Assembly (NCBI RefSeq): GCF_024323335.1
Contig: NC_066585.1
Span: 538,533,769 to 538,597,768, forward strand
Length of the DNA: 64,000 bases
Source of the DNA: Lathyrus oleraceus
Lineage: Eukaryota; Streptophyta; Magnoliopsida; Fabales; Fabaceae
Reading direction: 5' to 3'
Numbering within the stretch: position 1 is the stretch's first letter; every line of letters begins with the position of its first letter. The notes under the pieces were generated by a model. The model did not search any database and was not told the DNA's origin. It saw only the letters and a program-made list of their open reading frames with translations. Positions 1-11,900 of this stretch are shown one piece after another. Made by a program: the position numbers and the translations under genes.

Positions 1-68
1 TTTGATTTAATTGGTATGCTTTGATTTGATTAATATTATTATAACATTTATTTCAACTTTCTGAGATG

Positions 69-683
69 TAATATAGGGTCATTCCATTGTCAATCTATTA
101 TTAATTGAATTTTACATAGATGTAATTTTGCACTAACATATTTTATCCTTTCAACAGAATAATTATAGTAAATACGTACATTCTGTATACCGAATTATAA
201 TAAAAATGTATTAAAATCAAAAGCAATAAAACTGTTTACAGTAAATAAAAATATAGAATAACATCTTAAAATTCTATTCTATTTGATTATTCATTTACTT
301 ATTACTAATTTATTTATTATATAAAAATATATCAAATAAAATTTTAAATATATGTTGTGTCATTAGCATTTATTTCAACTTTTGATTTATTATTGATTTT
401 TTATTTCAATGAATTTTTCTTTAAATATTTATGATCATGAAGAAATTAGACTATATTTTTATTTACTGTAAACAATTTTATTGCTTTTGATTTTAATACA
501 TTTTTATTATAATTCGGTATACAGAATGTACGTATTTACTATAATTATTCTGTTGAAAGGATAAAATATGTTAGTGCAAAGATAACAGCGGTATAAGATT
601 CAATATGCCAGCGTGTTATTGCAAAATTACATCTATGTAAAATTCAATTAATAATAGATTGACATTGGAATGACCCTATATTA
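69..683. repeat. Long inverted repeat (foldback / MITE-like element)
   Basis: The stretch 69-256 reappears in reverse complement at 451-683, with near-perfect matching except for one 40-45 bp insertion in the right arm (581-625). The arms enclose a spacer of about 190 bp that is very AT-rich and has no ORF. A shorter inverted match (13 bp, positions 1-13 against 729-741) may mean that the terminal inverted repeats reach the window edge. This architecture fits a non-autonomous DNA transposon with long terminal inverted repeats. No superfamily can be assigned, because no clear terminal motif or target-site duplication is visible inside the window. It lies just upstream of the RPA-like gene. Confidence 0.75.
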
Positions 684-1121
684 TTTTTCATAATAAGTAA
701 CCGATTTTAATTTATAGAGTTTGGATCTCAATTAAATCAAATCAAATCAAATAATAAATATACTATTTAAATTTTAAAATATTCTTATCATATATGGTGG
801 GTAAATATCAATAATAATAATAACAATAATAATAATTAATTGGTAGGTAAATTAACAATAATATTAAATTACTCAATTAATATTAATCAACTATATTAAA
901 TAGTTATTTTTAATTTAAAGTTATAATTTAATAACATATAATTATACAATCAAAACGATGTTATATATGTGTAACATCAAAGGTTGGATCCTTTTCAGCA
1001 TTTTGCCACACACCTCTATCAAATTTATATACTCTTTTTTTTTCCAGGTTATTAGGTTTGTAATTTTATAGTCATCTAAATTTGCAGTTACATTAATTTT
1101 TGAATTTTTTTTTCAGTGAAA
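684..1121. other. AT-rich spacer upstream of the RPA-like gene
   Basis: No gene is visible here. The stretch has AT-rich low-complexity runs (AATAAT repeats near 810-835) and a pyrimidine tract followed by CAG at 1105-1116, which could be the 3' end of a 5'-UTR intron just before the ATG at 1122. Promoter elements cannot be singled out in such AT-rich DNA. Confidence 0.4.
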
Positions 1122-3138
1122 ATGAGTAGAAAGGTTGATTCTGTGAAAGACATCAATGACTCAAAAGAAACTTGGCGTCTTGCTGTTCGAATAATGGATG
1201 TTTGGAGTGTTGTGAATAATAAGGGTATTGAACATTTGGAGATGATTGTTATGGATTCCTTGGTAAATTGCTTTTCTTTTTTTAAGTATTGATTTTTGTA
1301 TGATAGTTAGTAATTACAACAAAATGCTTTTTTGTATAACATATAAAAAGAAGATTATTTTCATTTTGTTAGGGTGATCGGATTCAGGTCCTTATTCGTC
1401 ATGACCATTTACTGAAATGGAAAGAGGTCATTAAGGAGAATATGACCTGCATTATAAACAATGGCAGTGTCTATAACAATGATTTTCAGTGGAAGGTATG
1501 TGATCATTCAAAAAAATTTGTGTTTCTTGGTGGTACCACAATGAAGGCAATCGAACTTCAAAATATTCCACCTAAAGGATATTTCTTTACAGATTTTGGT
1601 GAGATACTTCAAGGCAAATGCAAAACCGATAGACTGGAAGGTAATTTAAATTCTATTATGACTTATATAACTTATATATTTGCAAACACATTCAATAATG
1701 AACCTTACTTTAATGTAGATATTATTGGTGCTGTTAGTGAGATAAACCATATCCAATCCAACACTCCGGGGAAGAAAGTTGTTGTTTCTATTGTGCTGAA
1801 AGATTTGAAGTAATGCGCATTGTTTTCATAACTTATGTGTTTGATAAATTTATATATTTTGCACCACTGAATCCCATCATATAATATTGTTTATTTATAT
1901 TGCAAAATAGGGGTAATTGCATAAATTGCAATTTATGGGAAATCTATGGATCAAAATTTTTGGCTTACTACAATGATCCTAAAAACAATGGAGCTATTGT
2001 AATTCTGCTCACTCATGCAATGGTAAAAGATGGCCAAGGTATTACACTATCAGACTTTATAAATACATAGCTGATTTGTATTTTTCATTATACGTTCAAT
2101 AATTTTTATATTAATTATACAATTTACAGTGTCAAATGCATGGAGTGGTTCCAAATTGTTGATAAATGAAGACATCCCTGAAATTCAAGATTTTATGTCT
2201 AAGTATGGATTTTATTTATTTATTTATATTCAGATTATTATACATAATTTTTAATTTCAAAGACAATCTTATTTCTATAGGTTGCCTACTAATGAACAGA
2301 AGGAGAAGCCTACTCAATCTGCAAAATCTCTTTCTAATTGGTCTGGTGGTTCTCAGTATTCGCCAGTAGAAAGGTTTGTTCATAATGCAAAATGTATGTC
2401 CTTAAGTCATTTCTGCAAAATCAAACATGTAAGTTGAATACTATAGAGCCGAATTTATCTTTACTATTACAATTATATTGTTTGCTTTTTGAAATTAATA
2501 TCATTTTTGATTTGCTTTTAGGAAACTTTATGTGTTACTGTAGCAACCACATTGAAATTTGCTGTCTCAAAGTATGGATGGTTTTATTATGGCTGCACAA
2601 GGTGTTCTTCGAAGGCACCTAATCCTGAAAAAGCTTATGAATGTTCATGTGGGCAAAAAGTCGAACAGCCTATACCAAGGTACATATAATCTAGATGAAT
2701 TGCAAATAAATTTGGTAATGGATTTGTTATTAATCATATTATTTTCTTCGTTTAAAATACTATAGGTACAAGATTGAGATATATGTTAGCAATGGTGAAT
2801 CAAAATATCGATTTGTATTCTGGGATTCCGAATGTGCTGCTATACTTGGAATGACTGCTGAATTTATGCATAACTCTATGGTGGAGGTACATTGTTATAC
2901 ATAAGTTAAAATGTTAATAGTTTATCGAGTTGTAAAGTTCAGATTATCACTCATGGTTGATATTTTATTTTTCCATTAGAATGGAGAAGATGATCCAATG
3001 GTTTATCCTGATGAGCTTGAAATGCTGTTGAATAAGAAAATGGCTTTTAGAGTTAAGGTGCAGCCAACGTTTTCCCAAGCGTCTGTTTGGAAGCTTTGTG
3101 ATGATGAAGCCTTTGTTAAAGAGTTAATGACTACATAG
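1122..3138 (+). CDS. RPA70-like single-stranded-DNA-binding protein (OB-fold / DUF223 type), 9-exon model
   Basis: Joining 1122-1262, 1373-1640, 1719-1809, 1911-2038, 2130-2202, 2281-2428, 2522-2679, 2766-2886 and 2980-3138 gives an open frame of 428 codons. Every intron is GT...AG and the phases agree. The start ATG opens the first exon (MSRKVDSVKD). The product resembles the plant replication protein A 70-kDa family: an N-terminal OB-fold (about residues 15-130), a central OB-fold ending near residue 235 with the pattern KGNCINCNLWE, then a C-terminal OB-fold with a zinc ribbon at Cys308, Cys311, Cys324 and Cys326 (GCTRC...ECSCG). Family members bind ssDNA in replication and repair; copies of this short form are common inside plant Helitrons, where they are thought to help rolling-circle transposition. 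A hairpin of Helitron type lies downstream at 5910. The stop at 3136-3138 may be premature: a donor at 3115 joined to 3223-3285 and 3384-3557 also keeps frame and gives 499 residues. Confidence 0.75.
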
Positions 3139-3222
3139 TAGAAGTCGTATAATATTCACTTAATTCATGTATTATTTAAACATTTAACAAGTATAATAAA
3201 TATTCGATGTTTCCATGTGCAG

Positions 3223-3557
3223 AATCAGTCTAAAATTGAATATGCAAAGTTGGTCCCTAACAAAGAAAATTTGGAAACTTCCGCAGTAAGTATCTTCATT
3301 TGTTAACATAATAATTTTTTATGATAAATATTGTATTATTATAATTCATTTTATATCTGACAATTAATTTTTTATATTGCAAGCAAACATTATCTGCATC
3401 TGGTGAAAATGATCCAGAATCAATCATTCTAATGACTCCGGCTAAGGATGTTGTAATTGCTGACAAGGGTGAAGAAGTTGATTTTGAAGCGTCTGGCGCT
3501 ACGCAATTATCAGGCACCAAACCATCCAAGAAATTAAAGATAGAACCATCTTCTTAA
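3223..3557 (+). CDS. Possible last two exons of the RPA-like gene
   Basis: Two in-frame pieces, 3223-3285 and 3384-3557 (stop TAA), follow the stop at 3138. Both are bordered by plausible splice sites (acceptor TGCAG before 3223, donor GTAAGT after 3285, acceptor GCAAG before 3384). They encode a polar tail containing ILMTPAKD and ending in KKLKIEPSS, with a basic KKLK patch that could act in nuclear import, as in the tails of other plant RPA-like proteins. They attach in frame only if the donor at 3115 is used instead of reading on to the TAG at 3136. Which form is made cannot be told from the sequence. Confidence 0.5.
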
Positions 3558-4682
3558 TTAGAATTTTCGGAAATTTGATATTGAAATATATTTTATGAAC
3601 TTTTTAGCACCAGAATGAGTTTAAGTATGAATTTGTTAAGAACATGATATGTTTTGGTTGTAGGATGTGTTCTTACTTTTTTGAAGTGTTTATTTTGTGG
3701 GATTACAATTGACATTTATATTTCATGTATGGTTTAAAGGATGATAATGAGTATTTAATTCATGTGTGTGAAATTATTCAAAATCCTATGTTGTTATGTT
3801 GAACATTGTGTTTTGTGTGTTCTTTCAACTACAAAATTTATATGAGTATCATATCTTCAAATGTTAATAAGTATTTTAGATTGATAACAAAATACGTTGT
3901 CATCTTATGAAATATGTGTATACGACTAAATTATAAATAGATTATTGCATGTCATGTTTGGTTTCAGCATGCCTAATGGTGTTAGAAATTAAAAAAACAA
4001 TTACATAAAAATTTATTATGAAATCCTTCAAAACTAATTATAGAAAACACATAGAAACACATTTTTTTACAATTTTTTTCAAAGTCTAATACATATGTTA
4101 AAATTACAGGTAGTTCAGAAATGTTGGAGCAATGTTTGAATCTTGCATTCAACTGAATTAAGGATTTATAAAAAAAACAAGGTATAATTATCATATACAG
4201 TGAATTGTCTTTTGATTGGTAATGGAAAATCTACATTGTTTGTTTAAAATGATTAAGTTAAGCATGCAACTATACTTTTTACCAATCTCACGTCATCATA
4301 TATAGTATTATAACTCAACATATTTAAATTATTTATTTGCCAAAATATAGTTGGGGGTTGAAATGAATAATTATGTCCACTGCCTCCTTTCTATTGGCTA
4401 GGTCAATGGAGTATTAAAATAATTCAGCCGTAAGATAATTAATGTTATGCATGATTTGTAATAAATCAATAAGAATATCAATTCTTTATACATTTAGTTG
4501 TACAAGAAAATGATTGTAAATAATTAAAGTGGGCTAAGAAAATGGGCCCCACTAAATCCCACTATATATTATATAAAATATAATTAAAAAATTGATTCAA
4601 ATATATCAAAATACATTAAAAGAGAGTTTTTCATTGGGTAAGGTGATGTATGATATGAGTAATTTCCAATGGGTGAATTATT
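3558..4682. other. AT-rich spacer, no gene seen
   Basis: This is the 3' flank of the RPA-like gene. It holds only short chance ORFs and AT-rich sequence. If the Helitron reading is right, this is internal Helitron DNA. Confidence 0.4.
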
Positions 4683-4871
4683 TTATGGATTTGGGATAAA
4701 AAGAGAATTTTGAAATCTTGAATTATGGTGTGGATTTGGAATAAGAGGTGGATTTCCAAAATATGGGGTGTTTTGTTGATTTGGGATATAAAGAGGACTT
4801 CCATCATTTTGCATAAAATTGGAGCATGTGTTATGTTGATTGAGGTTCATTTTCAAATGAAATGTGTACAC
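4683..4871 (-). pseudogene. Possible fragment of an Asn/Pro-rich N-terminal exon (PIF/Harbinger ORF1 or Myb-like type)
   Basis: A minus-strand frame of about 60 codons is rich in Asn, Pro and Gln, with repeated phrases such as LYIPNQQNTP and FIPNP. Tracts of this kind begin plant Myb/SANT-like proteins that are often annotated 'glutathione S-transferase T3-like' and derive from PIF/Harbinger ORF1. The likely start is the internal ATG of MNLNQHN. The frame stops at a TAA where a Gln codon would fit, and comparable composition goes on for about 25 further codons, which suggests a decayed copy. No Myb domain or transposase is seen nearby. The repetitive composition also allows a chance ORF. Confidence 0.3.
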
Positions 4872-5059
4872 ACAAAAATTAAAATTAAATAAAATAAATT
4901 GGTCAAATTTAGACTAGATGTGAGTGAAAAATGTGATAAAATAAATTACCTATTTATACTACTAAAAAATATTACTGTTATTTTATTGTTGTGGCAATCT
5001 TATCATTCCAAAATGAAATCAATATCCTGAAATCAAATTAGTTATTATTGTAGTTTTTT

Positions 5060-5115
5060 AAGGTTGCGGGCACGTTTTGAATCATCACTTCCTAAAAGGT
5101 TGCGGGCAGGTTTTG
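5060..5115 (+). repeat. Short direct repeat with a GC-rich core
   Basis: Two 20-bp units beginning AAGGTTGCGGGCA lie at 5060-5079 and 5096-5115, differing at one base near the end. They stand out as GC-rich islands in AT-rich DNA, about 0.8 kb before the putative Helitron end. The function is unknown. Confidence 0.6.
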
Positions 5116-5766
5116 TATAAACCCAGTTTTTTAAGGACCAAAGAATTGTACGAAGTTAAATCATTTTTGTTGCTGGACTTATTTCTCACAATTTTAACTA
5201 AAATTGTGAACGTTTTGTTTCAATATCTTTTGTTGCATTTAAACCTTACTGCATCAATTGCAATTAATTTCAACATTTGGTAGTATTCATTACTATATTT
5301 TAAAACAAATGAGGTTCTGGTATTTCTTTTACATGGTTTATGTATTTTGGTTAAATAATCATTTATTATGAAGGTTAATATTTGCGCTTTTATACCTCAA
5401 ATTAGTAACAGATTGGAAAATTTCATCCATTACTAAATAAATATATTTTTATTTCTTATGTCCAAAATCTCAATGATAAATGGAATGTTTATTCATAACA
5501 TTAACAATGGAATGTTTATTATATATCAATATATCAATAAATTGTAAAAATACTTTTGTATTATATTTTTTGATTATTTCCTTAATATAGTATACAAAAA
5601 AATTAAGCAAATTATATTACTATAAATTAATAATGTTTTACTTTATTATGTCCCAAACTGGAAAAAGTTATTTGTGGAAATTTTTTGAACCAATTTATTG
5701 ATCATTTAACATCCATTACATTAAAAAAAACTCTTATGCAATAAATTTGTGTACGTTGATCCAACC

Positions 5767-5861
<95 letters not shown>

Positions 5862-5868
5862 AAATATA
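5767..5868. repeat. (AT)n microsatellite
   Basis: A run of AT dinucleotides with a few AAT interruptions lies just inside the putative Helitron 3' end. Confidence 0.9.
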
Positions 5869-5909
5869 TTATATTTTAATTTTTTTAAAATAAATTATTG
5901 CACTTGAGC

Positions 5910-5940
5910 GACCCGTGCGAACGCACGGGTCCTTTACTAC
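5910..5940 (+). mobile_element. Putative Helitron 3' terminus (hairpin plus CTAC end)
   Basis: GACCCGTGCG at 5910-5919 is followed after an AA loop by its exact reverse complement at 5922-5931, a perfect 10-bp stem in otherwise AT-rich DNA. Nine bases later (5937-5940, CTAC) the sequence changes abruptly to satellite, whose next base is T (TTCACATTG; the intact satellite reads CATATTCACATTG). Helitrons end in a GC-rich hairpin a few bases before CTRR and insert between A and T with no target duplication. The insertion point here, between CATA and TTCAC of a monomer, fits. The last base is C rather than the expected A or G, so the end has diverged or the boundary is off by a base. The RPA-like gene upstream supports the call; no Rep/helicase is inside the window. 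Confidence 0.6.
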
Positions 5941-8900
5941 TTCACATTGTATTATGGAATATTATATGTTAAAAAAATTAATATTTTTCTTCTCGATCAC
6001 CAAATTTTAGGTTTCTTCATCACTAAGCAACAAAGTGAAAAAACTATAAATGAATGATTCATATTATGAATAAATGGGTAACAAGTGAAATTACATAATC
6101 AAGATCAACTTTATTTGTATTCGGCATATTCACATTGTATTATGGTATATTATACGTAAATAAATTGAATAATTTTCTTCTCCATCACCAAGTACCAAAA
6201 TTAAAGGACTATAAATTAATGATTCATATTATATATAAATGGTTAATAAGTGAAATTACGTAATAAAGATCAATAATATTTGTATTCATCATATTCACAT
6301 TGTATTATAGTATACTATATGTAAAAAAAAATTAATATTTTTTTCTCCATCACCAAATTTTAGGTTTCTTCATCACTAAGCAACAAAGTGAAAAAAACTA
6401 TAAATGAATGATTCGTATTGTATATAAATGGGTAACAAGTGAATTTACATAATCAAGATCAACATTATTTGTATACGGCATATTGAAATTGTATTATGGT
6501 TTATTATGTGTAAATAAATTCAATAATTTTCTTCTCCATCACCAAATTTTAGGTTTCTTCATCACTAAGTAACAAAGTTGAAGGACTATAAATTAATGAT
6601 TCACATTATATAGAAATGGTTAATAAGTGAAATTACATAATCAAGATCAATATTATTTGTATTCGCTATATTCACATTGTATTATGGTAAATTATATGTA
6701 AAAAAAACTCAATATTTTTATTCTCCATCACCAAATTTTAGGTTTCTTCATCACTAAGAAACAAAGTGAAAAAACTATAAATGAATGATTCATATTATAT
6801 ATAAGTGGGTAACAATTGAAACTACATAATCAAGATCAATACTATTCGTAAATAAATGATATAATTTTCTTCTCCATCACCAAATTTTAGGTTTATTCAT
6901 CACTAAGTAACAAATTTAAAGGATTATAAATTAATGATTCATATTATTTATAAACGGTTAATAAGTAAAATTATGTAATAAAGCTCAATTGTAATTACAT
7001 TATATGTAAAAAAAAAATTAATATTTTCTTCTCCATCACTAAATTTTAGGTTTCGTCATCACTAAGAAACAAAGTGAAATAAATATAAATGAATGATTCA
7101 TATTATATATAAATGGGTAAAAACTTAAATTACATAATCAAGATCAATATTATTTGTATTCGGCATATTCACATTGTATTATGGTATATAATATGTAAAA
7201 ATATTTAATAATTTTCTTATCCATCACCAAATTTTAGGTTTCTTCATCCCTAAGTAATAAAGTTAAAGTACTTTAATTATTGATTCATATTATATATAAA
7301 TGGTTAATAAGTGAAATTACATAATAAAACGCAATTTTATTTGTATTCGTCATAGTCACATTGTAGTATGGTACATTATATGTAAAAGAAATTAATATTT
7401 TTCTTCTCGATCACCAAATTTTAGGTTTCTTCATCACTAAGCAACAAAGTGAAAAAACTATAAATGAATGATTCATATTATATATAAAGGTGTAACAAGT
7501 GAAATTACATAATCAAGATCAATATTATTTGGATTCGGCATATTCACATTGTATTATGGTATATTATACGTAAATAAATTGAATAATTTTGTTCTCCATC
7601 ACCAAATTTCAGGTTTCTTCATCACCAGGTAACAAAATTAAAGGACTATAAATTAATGATTCATATTATATATAAATGGTTAATAAGTGAAATTACGTAA
7701 TAAAGCTCAATATTATTTGTATTCATGATATTCACATTGTATTATGGTATATTATATGTAAAAAATAAATTTAATATTTTTTCTCCATCACCAAATTTTA
7801 GGTTTCTTCATCACAAAGCAACAAAGTGAAAAAAACTATAAATGAATGATTCATATGATATATAAATGGGTAACAAGTGAATTTACATAATTAAGATAAA
7901 CATTATTTGTATACGGCATATTCACATTGTATTATGGTATATTATGTGTAAAAAAATTCCCTAATTTTCTTCTCCATCACCAAATTTTGGGTTTCTTCAT
8001 CACTAAGTAACAAAGTTGAAGGACTATAAATTAATGATTCACATTATATAAAAATGGTTAATAAGTGAAATTACATAATAAAACTCATTATTTTTTGTAT
8101 TCGACATATTCACATTGAATTATGGTATACTATATGTATAAAAAAACTCAATATTTTTCTTCGCTATCAAGAAATTTTAGGTTTATTCATCACTAAGAAA
8201 CAAAGTTAAAAAACTATAAATGAATGATTCATATTACATATAAATGGGTAACAACTGAAACTACATAATCAAGATCAATATTATTTGTATTCGGCATATT
8301 CACATTGAATTATGGTATATTATATGTATAAAAAAACTCAATATTTTTCTTCGCTATCAACAAATTTTAGGTTTCTTCATCACTAAGAAACAAAGTTAAA
8401 AAATTTATAATTGAATGATTCATATTACATATAAATGGGTAACAACTAAAACTACATAATCAAGATCAATATTATTTGTATTCGGCAATATTCACATTGT
8501 ATTGTTGTATACTATATGTAAAAAAAATTAATATTTTATATGTAAAAAATTTAAAGGATTAGAATTTAATGATTCATATTATATATAAACAATTAATAAG
8601 TGAAATTACGCAATAAAGCTCAATTATAATTGTATTTGTCATATTCACACTGTATTATGGTATATTATATGTAAAAAATATTAATATTTGCTTCTCCATC
8701 ACCAAATTTTAGGTTTCTTCATCACTAAGCAACAAAGTGAATAAAATATAAATGAATGATTCATATTATATATAAATGGGTAACAACTTAAATTACATAA
8801 TCAAGATCAATACTATTTGTATTCGGCATATTCACATTGTATTATGGTATATAATATGTAAATAAATTCAATAATTTTCTTCTCCATCACCAAATTTTAG

Positions 8901-11900
8901 GTTTCTTCATCCTTAAGTAATAAAGTTAAAGTACTATAAATTAATGATTAATTTTATATATAAATGGTTAATAAGTGAAATTACATAATAATACTCTATT
9001 TTATTTGTATTCATCATATTCACATTGTATTATGGTATATTATATGTAAAAAAAATTAATATTTTTCTTCTCGATCACCAAATTTTAGGTTTCTTCATTA
9101 CTAAGCAACAAAGTGAAAAAACTATAAATGGTTAACAAGTGAAATTAAATAATCAAGATCAACTTTATTTGTATTCGGCATATTCACATTGGATTATCGT
9201 ATATTATACGTAAATAAATTGAATAATTTTCTTCTCCATCACCAAATTTTAGGTTTCTTCATCACCAAGTACCAAAATTGAAGGACTATAAATTAATGAT
9301 TCAAATTATATATAAATGGTTAATAAGTGAAATTACGTAATAAAGATCAATAATTATTGTATTCATCATATTCACATTGTATTATAGTATATTATATATA
9401 AAAAAAAATTAATATTATTTTTCTCCATCTCCAAATTTTAGGTTTCTTCATCACTAAGCAACAAAGTGAAAAAAAAAACTATAAATGAATGAATCATATT
9501 ATATATAAATGGGTAACAAGTGAATTTACATAATCAAGATCAAAGTTATTTGTATACGACATATTCACATTGTATTATGGTATATTCTGTGTAAATAAAT
9601 TCAATAATTTTCTTCTCCATCACCAAATTTTAGGTTTCTTCATCACTAAGTAACAAAGTTGAAGGACTATAAATTAATGATTCACATTATATATAAATGG
9701 TTAAAAATTTAAATTACATAATCAAGATCAATATTATTTGTATTCGCCATATTCACATTGTATTATGGTAAATTACATGTAAAAAAAACTCAATATTTTT
9801 ATTCTCCATCACCAAATTTTAGGTTTCTTCATCACTAAGAAACAAAGTGAAAAAACTATAAATGAATGATTCATATTATATATAAATGGGTAACAACTGA
9901 AACTACATAATCAAGATCAATATTATTTGTATTCGGCCTATTCACATTGTATTATGGTATACTATATGTAAATAAATGATATAATTTTCTTCTCCATCAC
10001 CAAATTTTTGGTTTCTTCATCACTAAGTAACAAATTTTTGTCATATTCACACTGTATTATGGTATATTATATGTAAAAAAAATTAAAATTTTCTTCTCCA
10101 TCACCCAATTTTTGGTTTCTTCATCACTAAGCATCAAAGTGAAAAAAATATATAAAAGAATGATTCATATTATATATAAATGGGTAAACACTTAAATTAC
10201 ATAATCAAGATCAATATTATTTGTATTCGGCATATTCACATTGAATTATGGTATAAAATATGTAAATAAATTCAATAATTTTCTTCGCCATCACCAAATT
10301 TAGGGTTTCTCCATCCCTAAGTAGCAAAGTTAAAGTACTATAAATTAATTATTCATATTATATATAAATGGTTAATAAGTATAATTGCATAATAAAACTC
10401 AATTTTATTTATATTCGTCATATTCACATTGTATTATGCAATATTATATGTAAAAAAAAATATTTTTCTTCTCGATCACCAAATTTTAGGTTTCTTCATC
10501 ACTAAGCAACAAAGTGAAAAAACTATAAATGAATGATTCATATTATATATAAATGAGTAACAAGTGAAATTACATAGTCAAGATCAATATTATTTGTATT
10601 CGGCATATTCACATTGTATTATGGTATATTATATGTAAATAAATTCAGTAATTTCTTCTCTCTCACCAAATTTTAGGTTTTCTTCATCACTGAGTAACAT
10701 AGTTATAGGACTATAAATGCATGATTCATATTATATATAATGGGTAACAACTGAAATTACATAATCAAGATCAATATTATTTGTATTCGTCATATTCAAA
10801 TTGTAATATGGTATATTATATGTAAATAAATTCAATAATTTTCTTCTCCATCACCAAATTTTACGTTTCTTCATCATTAAATAACAAAGTTAAAGGACTA
10901 TAAATTAATTATTCATATTATATATTAATGGTTTACAACTGAAATTACACAATCAAACTCAATATTATTTGTATTCGTCATATTCACATTATATTATGGT
11001 ATATTATATGTAAAAAAGAATTTAATATTTTTTTTCTCCATCACCAAATTTTAGGTTTCTTCATCACTAAGCAACAGATTTAAAATACTATAAACGAATG
11101 ATTCATATTATATATAAATAGGTAATAAGTGAATTTACATAATCAAGATCAACATTATTCGTATTTGCCATATTCACATTGTATTATGTTATATTATATG
11201 TAAAAAAACTCAATAATTTTCTTCTCCATCACCAAATTTTAGGTTTCTTCATCACTAAGAAACAATGTTAAAAAACTATAAATGAATGATTCATATCATA
11301 TATAAATGGGTAACAACTGAAACTACATAATCAAGATCAATACTATTTGTATTCGGCATATAAACATTGTATTATGGTATACTATATATAAATAAATTCT
11401 ATAATTTTCTTCTCCATCACCAAATTTTAGGTTTCTTCATCTCTAAGTAACAAATTTAAAGGATTATAAATTAATGATTCATATTATACGTAAACGGTTA
11501 ATAAGTCAAATTACGTAATAAAGCTCAATTATAATTGTATTTGTCGTATTCACACTCTATTATGGTATATTATATTTAAAAAAAACTCAATAATTTTCTT
11601 CTCCATCACCAAATTTTAGGTTTCTTCATCACTAAGCAACAAAGTGAAAAAAATATAAATGAATGATTCATATTATATATAAAAGGGTAACAACTTAAAT
11701 TACATAATCAAGATCAATATTCTTTGTATTCGGCATATTCACATTGTATTATGGTATATAATATGTAAATAAATTCAATAATTTTCTTCTCCATCACCAA
11801 ATTTTAGGTTTCTTCATCCCTAAGTAACAAAGTTAAAGTACTATAAATTAATGACTCATATTATATATAAATGGTTAATAATTGAAATTATATAATAAAA

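Noticed and set aside
2166..2765. Short plus-strand ORFs in the RPA-like region
   Set aside because: They run through introns in frames other than the one kept by the spliced model.
5767..5868. AT microsatellite as a replication origin or attachment region
   Set aside because: It is plain AT dinucleotide repeat with nothing further to support such a role.
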